Shown here: piece by piece, positions 6,565 through 13,296 of the stretch
Layout: every line of letters begins with the position of its first letter
How positions within the stretch are numbered: the first letter of the stretch is position 1
Source: SIG598 sp045605025
GTDB lineage: Bacteria; Bacillota; Clostridia; Oscillospirales; Acutalibacteraceae
Assembly: GCA_045605025.1 (NCBI GenBank)
Contig: JAZUPE010000072.1
Location: 1 to 18,632 of the forward strand
DNA: 18,632 nucleotides
Direction: 5' to 3'
Program-made: the position numbers and the translations under genes
The notes under the pieces: model-generated
The model's input: the letters and a program-made list of their open reading frames with translations, nothing else
Databases searched by the model: none
Told to the model about the DNA's origin: nothing

Positions 6565-8072
6565 AGATAATGAAAAGAATAGCTGTTCTTGCGCTGGCGC
6601 TGCTGCTTATTGTTTCCGCCGCACACGGTGGCGTTATCTACGCCGCGGGCGAGGTCAGCGGGTCGGATATCCCTCCCGGAACAGCGGACGGGGATACTTC
6701 ACCTGGCGAGCCGGAGTTCGATGATCCGGTCACTCCCGAAGTTCCCGCCTCAAAAGAAACCGCCATTGCCATCGACAGCAAAAACGTATACGAGGGAATG
6801 GATAAATCCTACGAAAAGGGCTATATTCCAACCGTAGTCGACGACAAGGCTGTAATAGTTGTGCCCGTTATCAGCACGGGCGGGATAAAAGGCAGCACTC
6901 TCAAAACAAAGCTGGCTCTCGGCGATACACAATCCATGCCCTTCGTGTGCAAGAATTTTGAAAAAGATGTGCCGCTGACACAAAATAAAGTAAACGGCAC
7001 GGAAAATACCATCGAAAGCTACCTCATCACTTATGAGCTTGAACTGAAAAAGGACAGAAATAACGGCAGTTATCCCGTAGTGCTTAATATAAGAGCAGAG
7101 GATATGAGCGGCAGCAAAATAGACGAGAACATAACGGTCTATGTAAATATCACGGACGGCAAAACTCCGGGGAACGGCGGCTCATATACACCGGCTCCAA
7201 CCTTTGAGCCAAAGGTACTGGTTCAGTCCTATTCCTACTCCAGGGATGAAGTAATGGCAGGAGATGATTTCACCGCAAGCATCACCCTTCTCAACACCAG
7301 CAAAACCAATTCTGTGAAGAATATGACCGTTACTGTATCCGCAGAGGAACAGTATCTGTCGCTTCTTAGCACAACCGATACCGTGTATATTGAAAAAATC
7401 GGTCCGGAAAAGGAGTATACTGTATCCTTCGATTATAAGGTCAGCAACCTCATTCCGGAAGGACAGTACGTCCTGAATCTGGCAATGGATTACGCCGACA
7501 GCAAGGGCGGACGCTATTCATCCTCCGGCAGCGCCAAGATTAATATCACCCAGCCGGTGAATGTTCAGTTTGATCCAGTGTATGTTCCGGAGCAATCAGA
7601 AGTAGCTGATGTTATCGAACTCACCGTCAATGCCATGAATCTGGGCAAGGGCAGAATATACAATGTCCGCGCGGCTGTTGACATGGAGGGCTTCCGACCG
7701 GACGGTACCATCTTTATCGGAAATGTGGAAGCAGGAAGCATGGCCAGCGGTTCTGTGTCGGTAACCGTTACCGGTCTTCCCGGTCAATCCTCTTATGGGT
7801 TTACCGAAGGCGTTATTACGTTCCTGTATGAGGACGAAAGCGGAAACGAGTATACCTCTGTTCAAACGATATCTACAGAGATTAAATCTCCTTTTGTCGC
7901 TGCAGAAAAAAGCGCAGAACAGGATAATCCTTCTCAATGGTGGGTTATCACGGGTATAATTGCCGCTGTTCTGGTCGGTTACCTTGCTGCTGCAGCCATT
8001 CCGCGCATCAGGAAGAAGATCGAAGAAAAGGATGAGCAGGATGAAGCAGCTGAAGAATTTTCTGAGGAATAG
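6561..8072 (+). CDS. Secreted CARDB/COG1361-like membrane-anchored protein
   Basis: A 503-residue exported protein. It has an N-terminal signal peptide (cleavage expected near YAAGE), then a Pro/Gly/Glu-rich low-complexity linker. A beta-rich region includes at least two NEW3/CARDB-like repeats (a MAGDDFTASITLLN-type strand pair, then NVQFDPVYVPEQSE...). It ends in a TM (WWVITGIIAAVLVGYL) and a charged cytoplasmic tail rich in K and E. This is the layout of COG1361-type proteins that stand beside ABC transporters in Clostridia. The start ATG at 6561 overlaps the ATPase stop (ATGA) with GGAGG 10 nt upstream; ATG 6555 is the alternative. The likely role is a surface component of the transporter. 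No sortase motif is seen. Confidence 0.8.
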   Translation: MKIMKRIAVLALALLLIVSAAHGGVIYAAGEVSGSDIPPGTADGDTSPGEPEFDDPVTPEVPASKETAIAIDSKNVYEGMDKSYEKGYIPTVVDDKAVIVVPVISTGGIKGSTLKTKLALGDTQSMPFVCKNFEKDVPLTQNKVNGTENTIESYLITYELELKKDRNNGSYPVVLNIRAEDMSGSKIDENITVYVNITDGKTPGNGGSYTPAPTFEPKVLVQSYSYSRDEVMAGDDFTASITLLNTSKTNSVKNMTVTVSAEEQYLSLLSTTDTVYIEKIGPEKEYTVSFDYKVSNLIPEGQYVLNLAMDYADSKGGRYSSSGSAKINITQPVNVQFDPVYVPEQSEVADVIELTVNAMNLGKGRIYNVRAAVDMEGFRPDGTIFIGNVEAGSMASGSVSVTVTGLPGQSSYGFTEGVITFLYEDESGNEYTSVQTISTEIKSPFVAAEKSAEQDNPSQWWVITGIIAAVLVGYLAAAAIPRIRKKIEEKDEQDEAAEEFSEE

Positions 8073-8832
8073 AAAAAGAGGCGACCGGGTCAAAATAATG
8101 CTTTATCTCGGAATTGCCGCAGCTGTTTTTCTTGTGCTGACAGCAGTTAATATTGTCAATCTGGTCAAGATCCTTAACACTCCGGCAGAATACATCTTAT
8201 CCGGTGACACGGTGTCAGATGCAAGGCTGAACCAGCTGATGGAAATCGACGGTGTCAGTGCGGTAACGCCCGCAATAAACAGCTCACTGACTGTGAAATA
8301 CAGAACAAATAAAACTTCTATAGGAGTTGCATGCATTTCAAAGGAGTATGCCAAAGCTGTATACGGTGTTGAACGTACGGGAGAAATGACAACCATCTTC
8401 GCAAACAGCGTGGCCTACAAGCGAATAATGTCAGAGTTGGCCGGCGCAAGCAGCGTTCCTGACCTGAATAACGAAATAATAGCCGAGGTTCTGGATGGCG
8501 ACAGATACAAGGCTTGCCGGATCGTCTGCATTCATCAGCAAAACAGCGAGGATGCTCCATTCGTTTTCCGAATCGAAGCTGATTCGGTGCTTGAAGTACA
8601 CGCGGACAGTATCAGAGTATTTGTTCCAAAGCAGGATACAGAACAGCTCGCGGCGAGAAGAATACAGAATCAGGGATACATGGTAATGAACCGGGAAGAG
8701 ATACTCTCGTTCCAGAACAGAATCGACCGCCTGTTTATCGAGATGAAATACCATCTGATCATAACAGCAATGTGCGGCTTATGGATAGTTACGCTTCGCA
8801 GATTTGCATCAGATAAAAAACATGAATGTTAG
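8041..8832 (+). CDS. Two-TM protein with a MacB-like extracytoplasmic domain
   Basis: A 263-residue protein with a basic cytoplasmic N-terminus, TM1 at about 20-42, an external domain of about 180 residues and a single C-terminal TM (about 237-254) ending in a short basic tail. The segment MEIDGVSAVTPAI looks like the start of the MacB/FtsX periplasmic core domain. The usual three C-terminal permease helices are missing, so it cannot be a normal FtsX-like permease. It may act as an accessory partner of the preceding COG1361-like protein. The start is ATG 8041, 32 bp inside the upstream gene, with an AAAAGG site; ATG 8032 is possible. It is the last gene of module 1. The family call is tentative. 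Confidence 0.7.
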   Translation: MKQLKNFLRNRKRGDRVKIMLYLGIAAAVFLVLTAVNIVNLVKILNTPAEYILSGDTVSDARLNQLMEIDGVSAVTPAINSSLTVKYRTNKTSIGVACISKEYAKAVYGVERTGEMTTIFANSVAYKRIMSELAGASSVPDLNNEIIAEVLDGDRYKACRIVCIHQQNSEDAPFVFRIEADSVLEVHADSIRVFVPKQDTEQLAARRIQNQGYMVMNREEILSFQNRIDRLFIEMKYHLIITAMCGLWIVTLRRFASDKKHEC

Positions 8833-8870
8833 TCAAGCCCTCGACAGGTTGCCGGATGATTAATCAAAGA

Positions 8871-8912
8871 AAACCAGCGTCACAGGAATCATCCCATGAC
8901 GCTGGTTTTATC
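8871..8912. terminator. Bidirectional terminator between the convergent modules
   Basis: A 12-bp stem (AAACCAGCGTCA 8871-8882 with TGACGCTGGTTT 8897-8908) has A-rich sequence before it and TTTTATCT after it. It can therefore end transcription of module 1 on the plus strand and module 2 on the minus strand. Confidence 0.8.
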
Positions 8913-8930
8913 TATTAATGTCTACTTCAT

Positions 8931-9797
8931 TCATGCCCGTCCTTCCGCGTAATACAGATACACATCTTCAAGGTTGGCGTTATCATCGGTAGGCACAAAG
9001 CCTTTCGGAATTTCGTCCTCAACTATTCTCAAACGGTAGCTGTCGCCGCTAAGGGATACCTGACCCTTAGGATGCTTCTCCTTATGCGCCGCGACCTCCT
9101 CATAACTGCCGATAAATTCGCTTATTTTGCTCTTTATGCCGTCAACAAGCTCGGAGGGCGAACCGGAAACAAGTATCTTTCCCTTGCTCAGCACAATAAC
9201 ACTGCCTGCGATTGATTCAATATCGCTGACAACATGAGTTGCCAGCAGAACTGTGCGTTCACGGGAAATTTCCGATATATAATTACGCAGCCTGATGCGT
9301 TCTTCGGGGTCAAGTCCTGCGGTAGGTTCGTCAAGGATAAGTGTTTCGGGATTATCGAGCATTGCCGCCGCAAGGAGTACTCTCTGGCGCATACCTCCAG
9401 AATAGCTGCCCAGCTTTTTATGGGCGGCATGAAGTAATCCCACTATCTCAAGAAACTGCTCGGTCTGCTCTTTGCATTCCTTGGATTTCATTCCCTTGAG
9501 CGAACCGATGTAGCGAAGAAACTGGCGGGCAGAAAAATCCTCGTACATTCCCTGAAGCTGCGGAGTGTAGCCTACCTTACTGCGAAAAGACACACCCAGC
9601 GAGAGAATATCGGTTCCGTTGTAGAGTATTTCACCCTCTGTGCGCTTGATGTTATCGGTGAGCAGATTGAGCAGAGTGGATTTGCCTGCACCGTTTGCAC
9701 CGAGAAGTCCGTAAACACCCTTGTCAAATGTGAAAGAAAAATCGGAAAGCGCCTCAAGTTCGCCGTATCTCTTTGTAAGATTCTTTATTTCAAGCAT
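8931..9797 (-). CDS. ABC transporter ATPase, module 2
   Basis: A 288-residue nucleotide-binding subunit for the fused permease encoded upstream. Walker A is GANGAGKST, the Q loop is YTPQL, the signature is YSGGMRQRV, Walker B is LILDEPTAGLD and the switch His lies in LLATHVV; all are intact. A C-terminal extension of about 80 residues follows the ATPase core, as in NatA/BcrA-like export ATPases. The start is uncertain: ATG 9797 gives the usual MLEIKNLTKRYG beginning, and TTG 9806 would add three residues. The only strong ribosome site (AAAAGGAGG, 9827-9835) is 20-29 nt away but is separated from both starts by a hairpin. The gene lies 117-125 bp downstream of the permease and ends at the shared terminator. 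Confidence 0.95.
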   Translation of the reverse strand: MLEIKNLTKRYGELEALSDFSFTFDKGVYGLLGANGAGKSTLLNLLTDNIKRTEGEILYNGTDILSLGVSFRSKVGYTPQLQGMYEDFSARQFLRYIGSLKGMKSKECKEQTEQFLEIVGLLHAAHKKLGSYSGGMRQRVLLAAAMLDNPETLILDEPTAGLDPEERIRLRNYISEISRERTVLLATHVVSDIESIAGSVIVLSKGKILVSGSPSELVDGIKSKISEFIGSYEEVAAHKEKHPKGQVSLSGDSYRLRIVEDEIPKGFVPTDDNANLEDVYLYYAEGRA

Positions 9798-9835
9798 AAC
9801 TATCAATGTGTTTCCGAAGGAAACATCCTCCTTTT
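9797..9835 (-). promoter_or_regulatory. Ribosome site with a hairpin spacer before the ATPase start
   Basis: On the minus strand AAAAGGAGG is followed by a hairpin (GTTTCC, TTC loop, GGAAAC; plus-strand 9810-9824) and then by TTG (9806) and ATG (9797). Folding the hairpin shortens the effective distance to TTG to about 5 nt and to ATG to about 14 nt. Phage T4 gene 38 is a known case in which a hairpin brings a distant ribosome site near the start. Here the effect is inferred. Confidence 0.55.
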
Positions 9836-9922
9836 GCGATGTTTTGCGGCTTTCAAAGATAATTCACGATGGAAGTCGGAAAAAACTTGAAGCATGAAAA
9901 CCTTTTTATCAAAAATACTATC

Positions 9923-11905
9923 TCATAATACACTTACCGCAAGAATATCGGTAACGCTCACAAGCCATGTCATGCCCAGTGAATCAAGTATCGCAGGGAT
10001 AACCAGAATCAGGAAAGACATGCACATCGCGCTTACCGTCGATTTGCTGTATCTGCTTATAACCATCACCGCAACACCAACAGCAGCCGCCGCCAGCGCA
10101 CGAAGAATAAATATGAGCAGCAGATATTGCGCTATGGTCATGGGAATTGCCACGTCCCGAAGAATCTCAAGACTCTGTGCCGCTGCCCCAAGGTCATTGT
10201 AGCCCACGGAATTTCCTATCTGAAGAAGCTGCACGGCGTTTATCACTACGGACAGAATTATGCAGGTGACAGCCATGATGCCTGCTTTCAGCGACATCAG
10301 CGTGCGCCTTCCACGCTTTGCTGTCCGCTGAAGCTCCATCATGTGGCTTTGCCGTTCCCTTGCGATGATTCCGCTGAAGATTCCGATTATCGCATACAGG
10401 ATATACATGCTGTTTCGCACAGTAGTGTCGGCGTCCCGCACAAGAAGCATTTCGTAGGCGTCCGGCTTGATGAGGTCAACAGTTATGCCGCTTGCCTTGC
10501 TGTATTCAAGGCCGGAGATCGCCTGTGCCTCAATCTTTTCAAGAACGATGTAGTTGTTTATAGCTGCCTGCAGCTCAACAAACAGTTTGTCTGCGATTTT
10601 CTCGCCGTTCTCTGCCGCTGTCACGTATCTTTCCTCAAGTGAAAGCATCAGCTCCTCGCAGGCGATTCGTTCATTGGTTATTCTCTCCGTCAGATCTTCG
10701 GTGATAGCCTCGCCGTACCTGTGATAATATCTTTCAGCAATCTCATTCGGTGTATATACGTAGCTGTACTGCATAGATGAGTAAATCGCCAGAAACAAAA
10801 CCGCCGCAAGAATGATAAGTCCTTTCTGACCGATAAAGACCTTTTTGAGTTCCCATAAAGCCAGTCCGCATGATGGTTCCTTTTTGCTGACAGCTTTTCG
10901 GACTCTCTCCGCCAGATTGTGTCCAATGGAATATCCCTCAAAATTTCCTGCCGCAAGCACCGTTGAGGAAACAGCCGATATGATAAAGAATGCGCCGAAA
11001 ATAATCAGTGCCGCGTTGAGAAAGCCTACGGCATTCCCGAAAAAGCAGAGATTAAGATAATTTTTGAAGAACACATCTGTCCGGAGCAGGGCTATTATGT
11101 TGCAGAATTTCATACCCGCCAGAAGATCGGTAGGCGCAATCAATATGTAGCAAAGATACTCCGTCACTACAAGAATTATCGAAATGGCGGCAGCGATTAT
11201 CGAATCAAACACCGCTGAAAGAAGATACAGCGTCATGCCGATTGTGGATGTCACAAATGCCTTTATCAGACAGGTGTGCATCAGATATTCCGCGATAGTA
11301 ACGTGCATACTGCAATGCCTGAATTCAGGTATTGACTGCAGCGCACGGAAAACATCGGAGCTGCCGAAGAAGATGTAGCTGATAGTCATACACCCGACGC
11401 ATAACAGAAACGTGAATGCCAGCGAAAACAGCACCACCGCCGCCATGCGCTGAATGAACAGATGCTGACGTCCGTATTTCGTTGAACGGACAAGGTATCC
11501 AAGTCCTTTTTTGCTTTCCTCAAAGAGCGAAGAAACGATAATAACTACAAGCACCGCCAGCAGCATATCAGCGGTCAGAAAACCCGAAAACAGCACAACT
11601 CCTCTGTTTTCTCCATAACGCGGCTCTATATCTTTAAGATTGCCGTAATCGTTCGCCGTCTTGATGACATTCTCGCGTGGGAAGCCATCAAGCATGGAAG
11701 AAATCACGCCGTAGTTTTTGGCATTATCCTGCACCGATGCAATAAAGTCGGGATAGGATTCAATATATTCCGTCAGCTCATCGCCATGCAGTGTAATCTG
11801 CTTGTCTATGCTGCATTCATAAACAAAGAACATACAGGCAAGGAACAGGCAGATGACAAAACACAAGAGATTTTTCGGCGAAGTGAATATTCTCTTTACT
11901 TCCAC
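9923..11905 (-). CDS. Fused double-half ABC permease, module 2
   Basis: A 660-residue membrane protein made of two similarly built halves (about 1-325 and 345-660). Each half has an N-terminal TM, an external loop (about 31-112 and 381-497), then a TM followed by a basic cytoplasmic turn (GLGYLVRSTKYGRQ at 134-147 and MELQRTAKRGRR at 523-534) and several further TMs. A single polypeptide can thus replace two permease subunits. The start is GTG with GGAG 10 nt upstream; the lipoprotein gene ends 15 bp before. The ATPase that should drive it follows. The first half is similar to the membrane part of the sensor kinase at 13297-15183, and the last 180 residues match the fragment at 16017-16568. 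Probable exporter or immunity permease; substrate unknown. Confidence 0.85.
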   Translation of the reverse strand: MEVKRIFTSPKNLLCFVICLFLACMFFVYECSIDKQITLHGDELTEYIESYPDFIASVQDNAKNYGVISSMLDGFPRENVIKTANDYGNLKDIEPRYGENRGVVLFSGFLTADMLLAVLVVIIVSSLFEESKKGLGYLVRSTKYGRQHLFIQRMAAVVLFSLAFTFLLCVGCMTISYIFFGSSDVFRALQSIPEFRHCSMHVTIAEYLMHTCLIKAFVTSTIGMTLYLLSAVFDSIIAAAISIILVVTEYLCYILIAPTDLLAGMKFCNIIALLRTDVFFKNYLNLCFFGNAVGFLNAALIIFGAFFIISAVSSTVLAAGNFEGYSIGHNLAERVRKAVSKKEPSCGLALWELKKVFIGQKGLIILAAVLFLAIYSSMQYSYVYTPNEIAERYYHRYGEAITEDLTERITNERIACEELMLSLEERYVTAAENGEKIADKLFVELQAAINNYIVLEKIEAQAISGLEYSKASGITVDLIKPDAYEMLLVRDADTTVRNSMYILYAIIGIFSGIIARERQSHMMELQRTAKRGRRTLMSLKAGIMAVTCIILSVVINAVQLLQIGNSVGYNDLGAAAQSLEILRDVAIPMTIAQYLLLIFILRALAAAAVGVAVMVISRYSKSTVSAMCMSFLILVIPAILDSLGMTWLVSVTDILAVSVL

Positions 11906-11920
11906 AATAACGCCGCTCCT

Positions 11921-13186
11921 TTATACATTATTGGAGTACATCTTGCTCCAGCTTATATTCCCCAAAAGAATATCATCTACCGAACAGCTCCAGACATCAT
12001 AAAAAGACTGAAAAAAGACCGTTCCGTTTACCACATTCATACAATAGTCCTTTTCATGCTCCAGAAGCTCTATCGGGAGCATAAATCTGGCAAGTTCATT
12101 GCCATCATTGGAAAACACTATACATTCGGGCTGGAACTTCGGTCCATCTTTCGGATAAGAATTGTTGCTGTCCAGACCTTTATTTACATAGTAGAAATAC
12201 TCGCCGTCAGTTGTGATCTCCGGCTGGTTATTTCCTGTCGTACAGGATATCTTGACAATCGTTTTTTCGGGAATAGGATTTTCAGTAAACTTTTCGGTTA
12301 CACCGGTACCCGGATAATAACGGTATATCTGCACGGTCTTATTATCCTTGTCACTTACATCACATTGAGTATAGTAAACGCAATCGTTCCATACGGTATA
12401 GCTGGAAAATACTCGCGGCATATCCAGCTTTTCCGTTTCGCCCGAAACGAAATTGTATCGGTATATATCACATTCGTCTTCGGGAGTATCGTCATAGCTT
12501 ATGGTGTAATAGAACCAGTCACCGTCCGCACGGGTATAGATCTGACCCCAGAAAGAGTTCTCGAAATCAAGCATATCGGTGGGCAGCTCATAATAATCGC
12601 CGCTGGAAAGGTCTATAACCATTATTCCGTTAATCATCTTGTTTGATGAAATGCCGAACTCATTGCGATATTCATACGAAAAATGCACAAAGGCCTTTCC
12701 TTTGTGGAGAATGAGGTCGTTGCCGTTAACCGTGCCAATCGGATTAGCATTTTTCAGCGTCAGAAAGGTGCAGACCTCAGAGCGGGCGGTACCGTCCGTT
12801 TCGACCCGAAGCAATTTGTATTCCAATGTGTCATCCGTGAGCTTTGTTACAGGAACATAGATGGCTTCGTCGTACATAGCGGCATACGAAAGATCATATT
12901 CGCTCGATGTAGCCGCACAATAGCTGTTTCCGTCATGGGCACACTCCGGCTTATTGCAGCAGAATATATCTCTGCCGCTTGCTTTATCACAATATCTGAG
13001 AGTATAATAGCCTTTCATTGTGTAATAAAACCCATCATCTGTTTCCATTATCGGGAAAAAGGCTGAGCAGGCGGTGTTTGAGGGTATGTTAACTTCATCC
13101 TTTGAGACCCTCACTGCGCCGCCGGAACAGGAACAAAGGGAAAACAGAAGGACAACCGCTGTAATGATTGAAATCGCTTTTTTCAT
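11921..13186 (-). CDS. Propeller-like lipoprotein with a cysteine motif, module 2
   Basis: A 421-residue lipoprotein. The lipobox is LCSC, with lipidation expected at Cys20. Repeated short segments with aromatic pairs (GFYYTMK, DWFYYTI, DCVYYTQ, EYFYYVN) separated by turn-rich stretches look like the blades of a beta-propeller. Near the N-terminus a compact cysteine cluster (FCCNKPECAHDGNSYC) could form disulfides or bind metal. I recall this kind of motif in clostridial surface lipoproteins but cannot name a family with certainty. The start ATG has AAAGGAG 10 nt upstream. It precedes the permease by 15 bp, so it is probably the external sensor or substrate-binding partner of that transporter. 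Confidence 0.85.
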   Translation of the reverse strand: MKKAISIITAVVLLFSLCSCSGGAVRVSKDEVNIPSNTACSAFFPIMETDDGFYYTMKGYYTLRYCDKASGRDIFCCNKPECAHDGNSYCAATSSEYDLSYAAMYDEAIYVPVTKLTDDTLEYKLLRVETDGTARSEVCTFLTLKNANPIGTVNGNDLILHKGKAFVHFSYEYRNEFGISSNKMINGIMVIDLSSGDYYELPTDMLDFENSFWGQIYTRADGDWFYYTISYDDTPEDECDIYRYNFVSGETEKLDMPRVFSSYTVWNDCVYYTQCDVSDKDNKTVQIYRYYPGTGVTEKFTENPIPEKTIVKISCTTGNNQPEITTDGEYFYYVNKGLDSNNSYPKDGPKFQPECIVFSNDGNELARFMLPIELLEHEKDYCMNVVNGTVFFQSFYDVWSCSVDDILLGNISWSKMYSNNV

Positions 13187-13209
13187 AACTCATAATCTCC
13201 TTTGATCTC

Positions 13210-13237
13210 ATTCTATCCGCCTGAATAAAAAAGTAAA
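13210..13237 (-). promoter_or_regulatory. Possible internal promoter for lipoprotein-permease-ATPase genes
   Basis: On the minus strand TTTACT (13237-13232), a 16-bp spacer and TAGAAT (13215-13210) follow the attenuator-like hairpin and lie just upstream of the lipoprotein ribosome site. The -35 match is poor and overlaps the terminator T-run. Confidence 0.3.
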
Positions 13238-13279
13238 CCGCTTTTGCAGAAGCGGTCGCTTTTCCTGCAGAAGCGGTTT
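13235..13279 (-). terminator. Double hairpin terminator/attenuator after the GHKL kinase gene
   Basis: On the minus strand two near-identical arms (ACCGCTTCTGCA twice, each followed by AAAAGCG or AAAGCGGT) are followed by TTACTTTTTTATT. Outer arms AAACCGCTT/AAGCGGTTT can pair, or the second copy can form its own 7-bp hairpin, so mutually exclusive folds are possible. It lies between the regulators and the transporter genes of the same operon. Confidence 0.7.
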
Positions 13280-13296
13280 ATGAATCTTATTATTTG

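Noticed and set aside
11786..12646. 286-codon plus-strand frame opposite the module 2 lipoprotein
   Set aside because: The minus-strand frame has a lipobox, ribosome site and operon context; the plus-strand frame has none of these.
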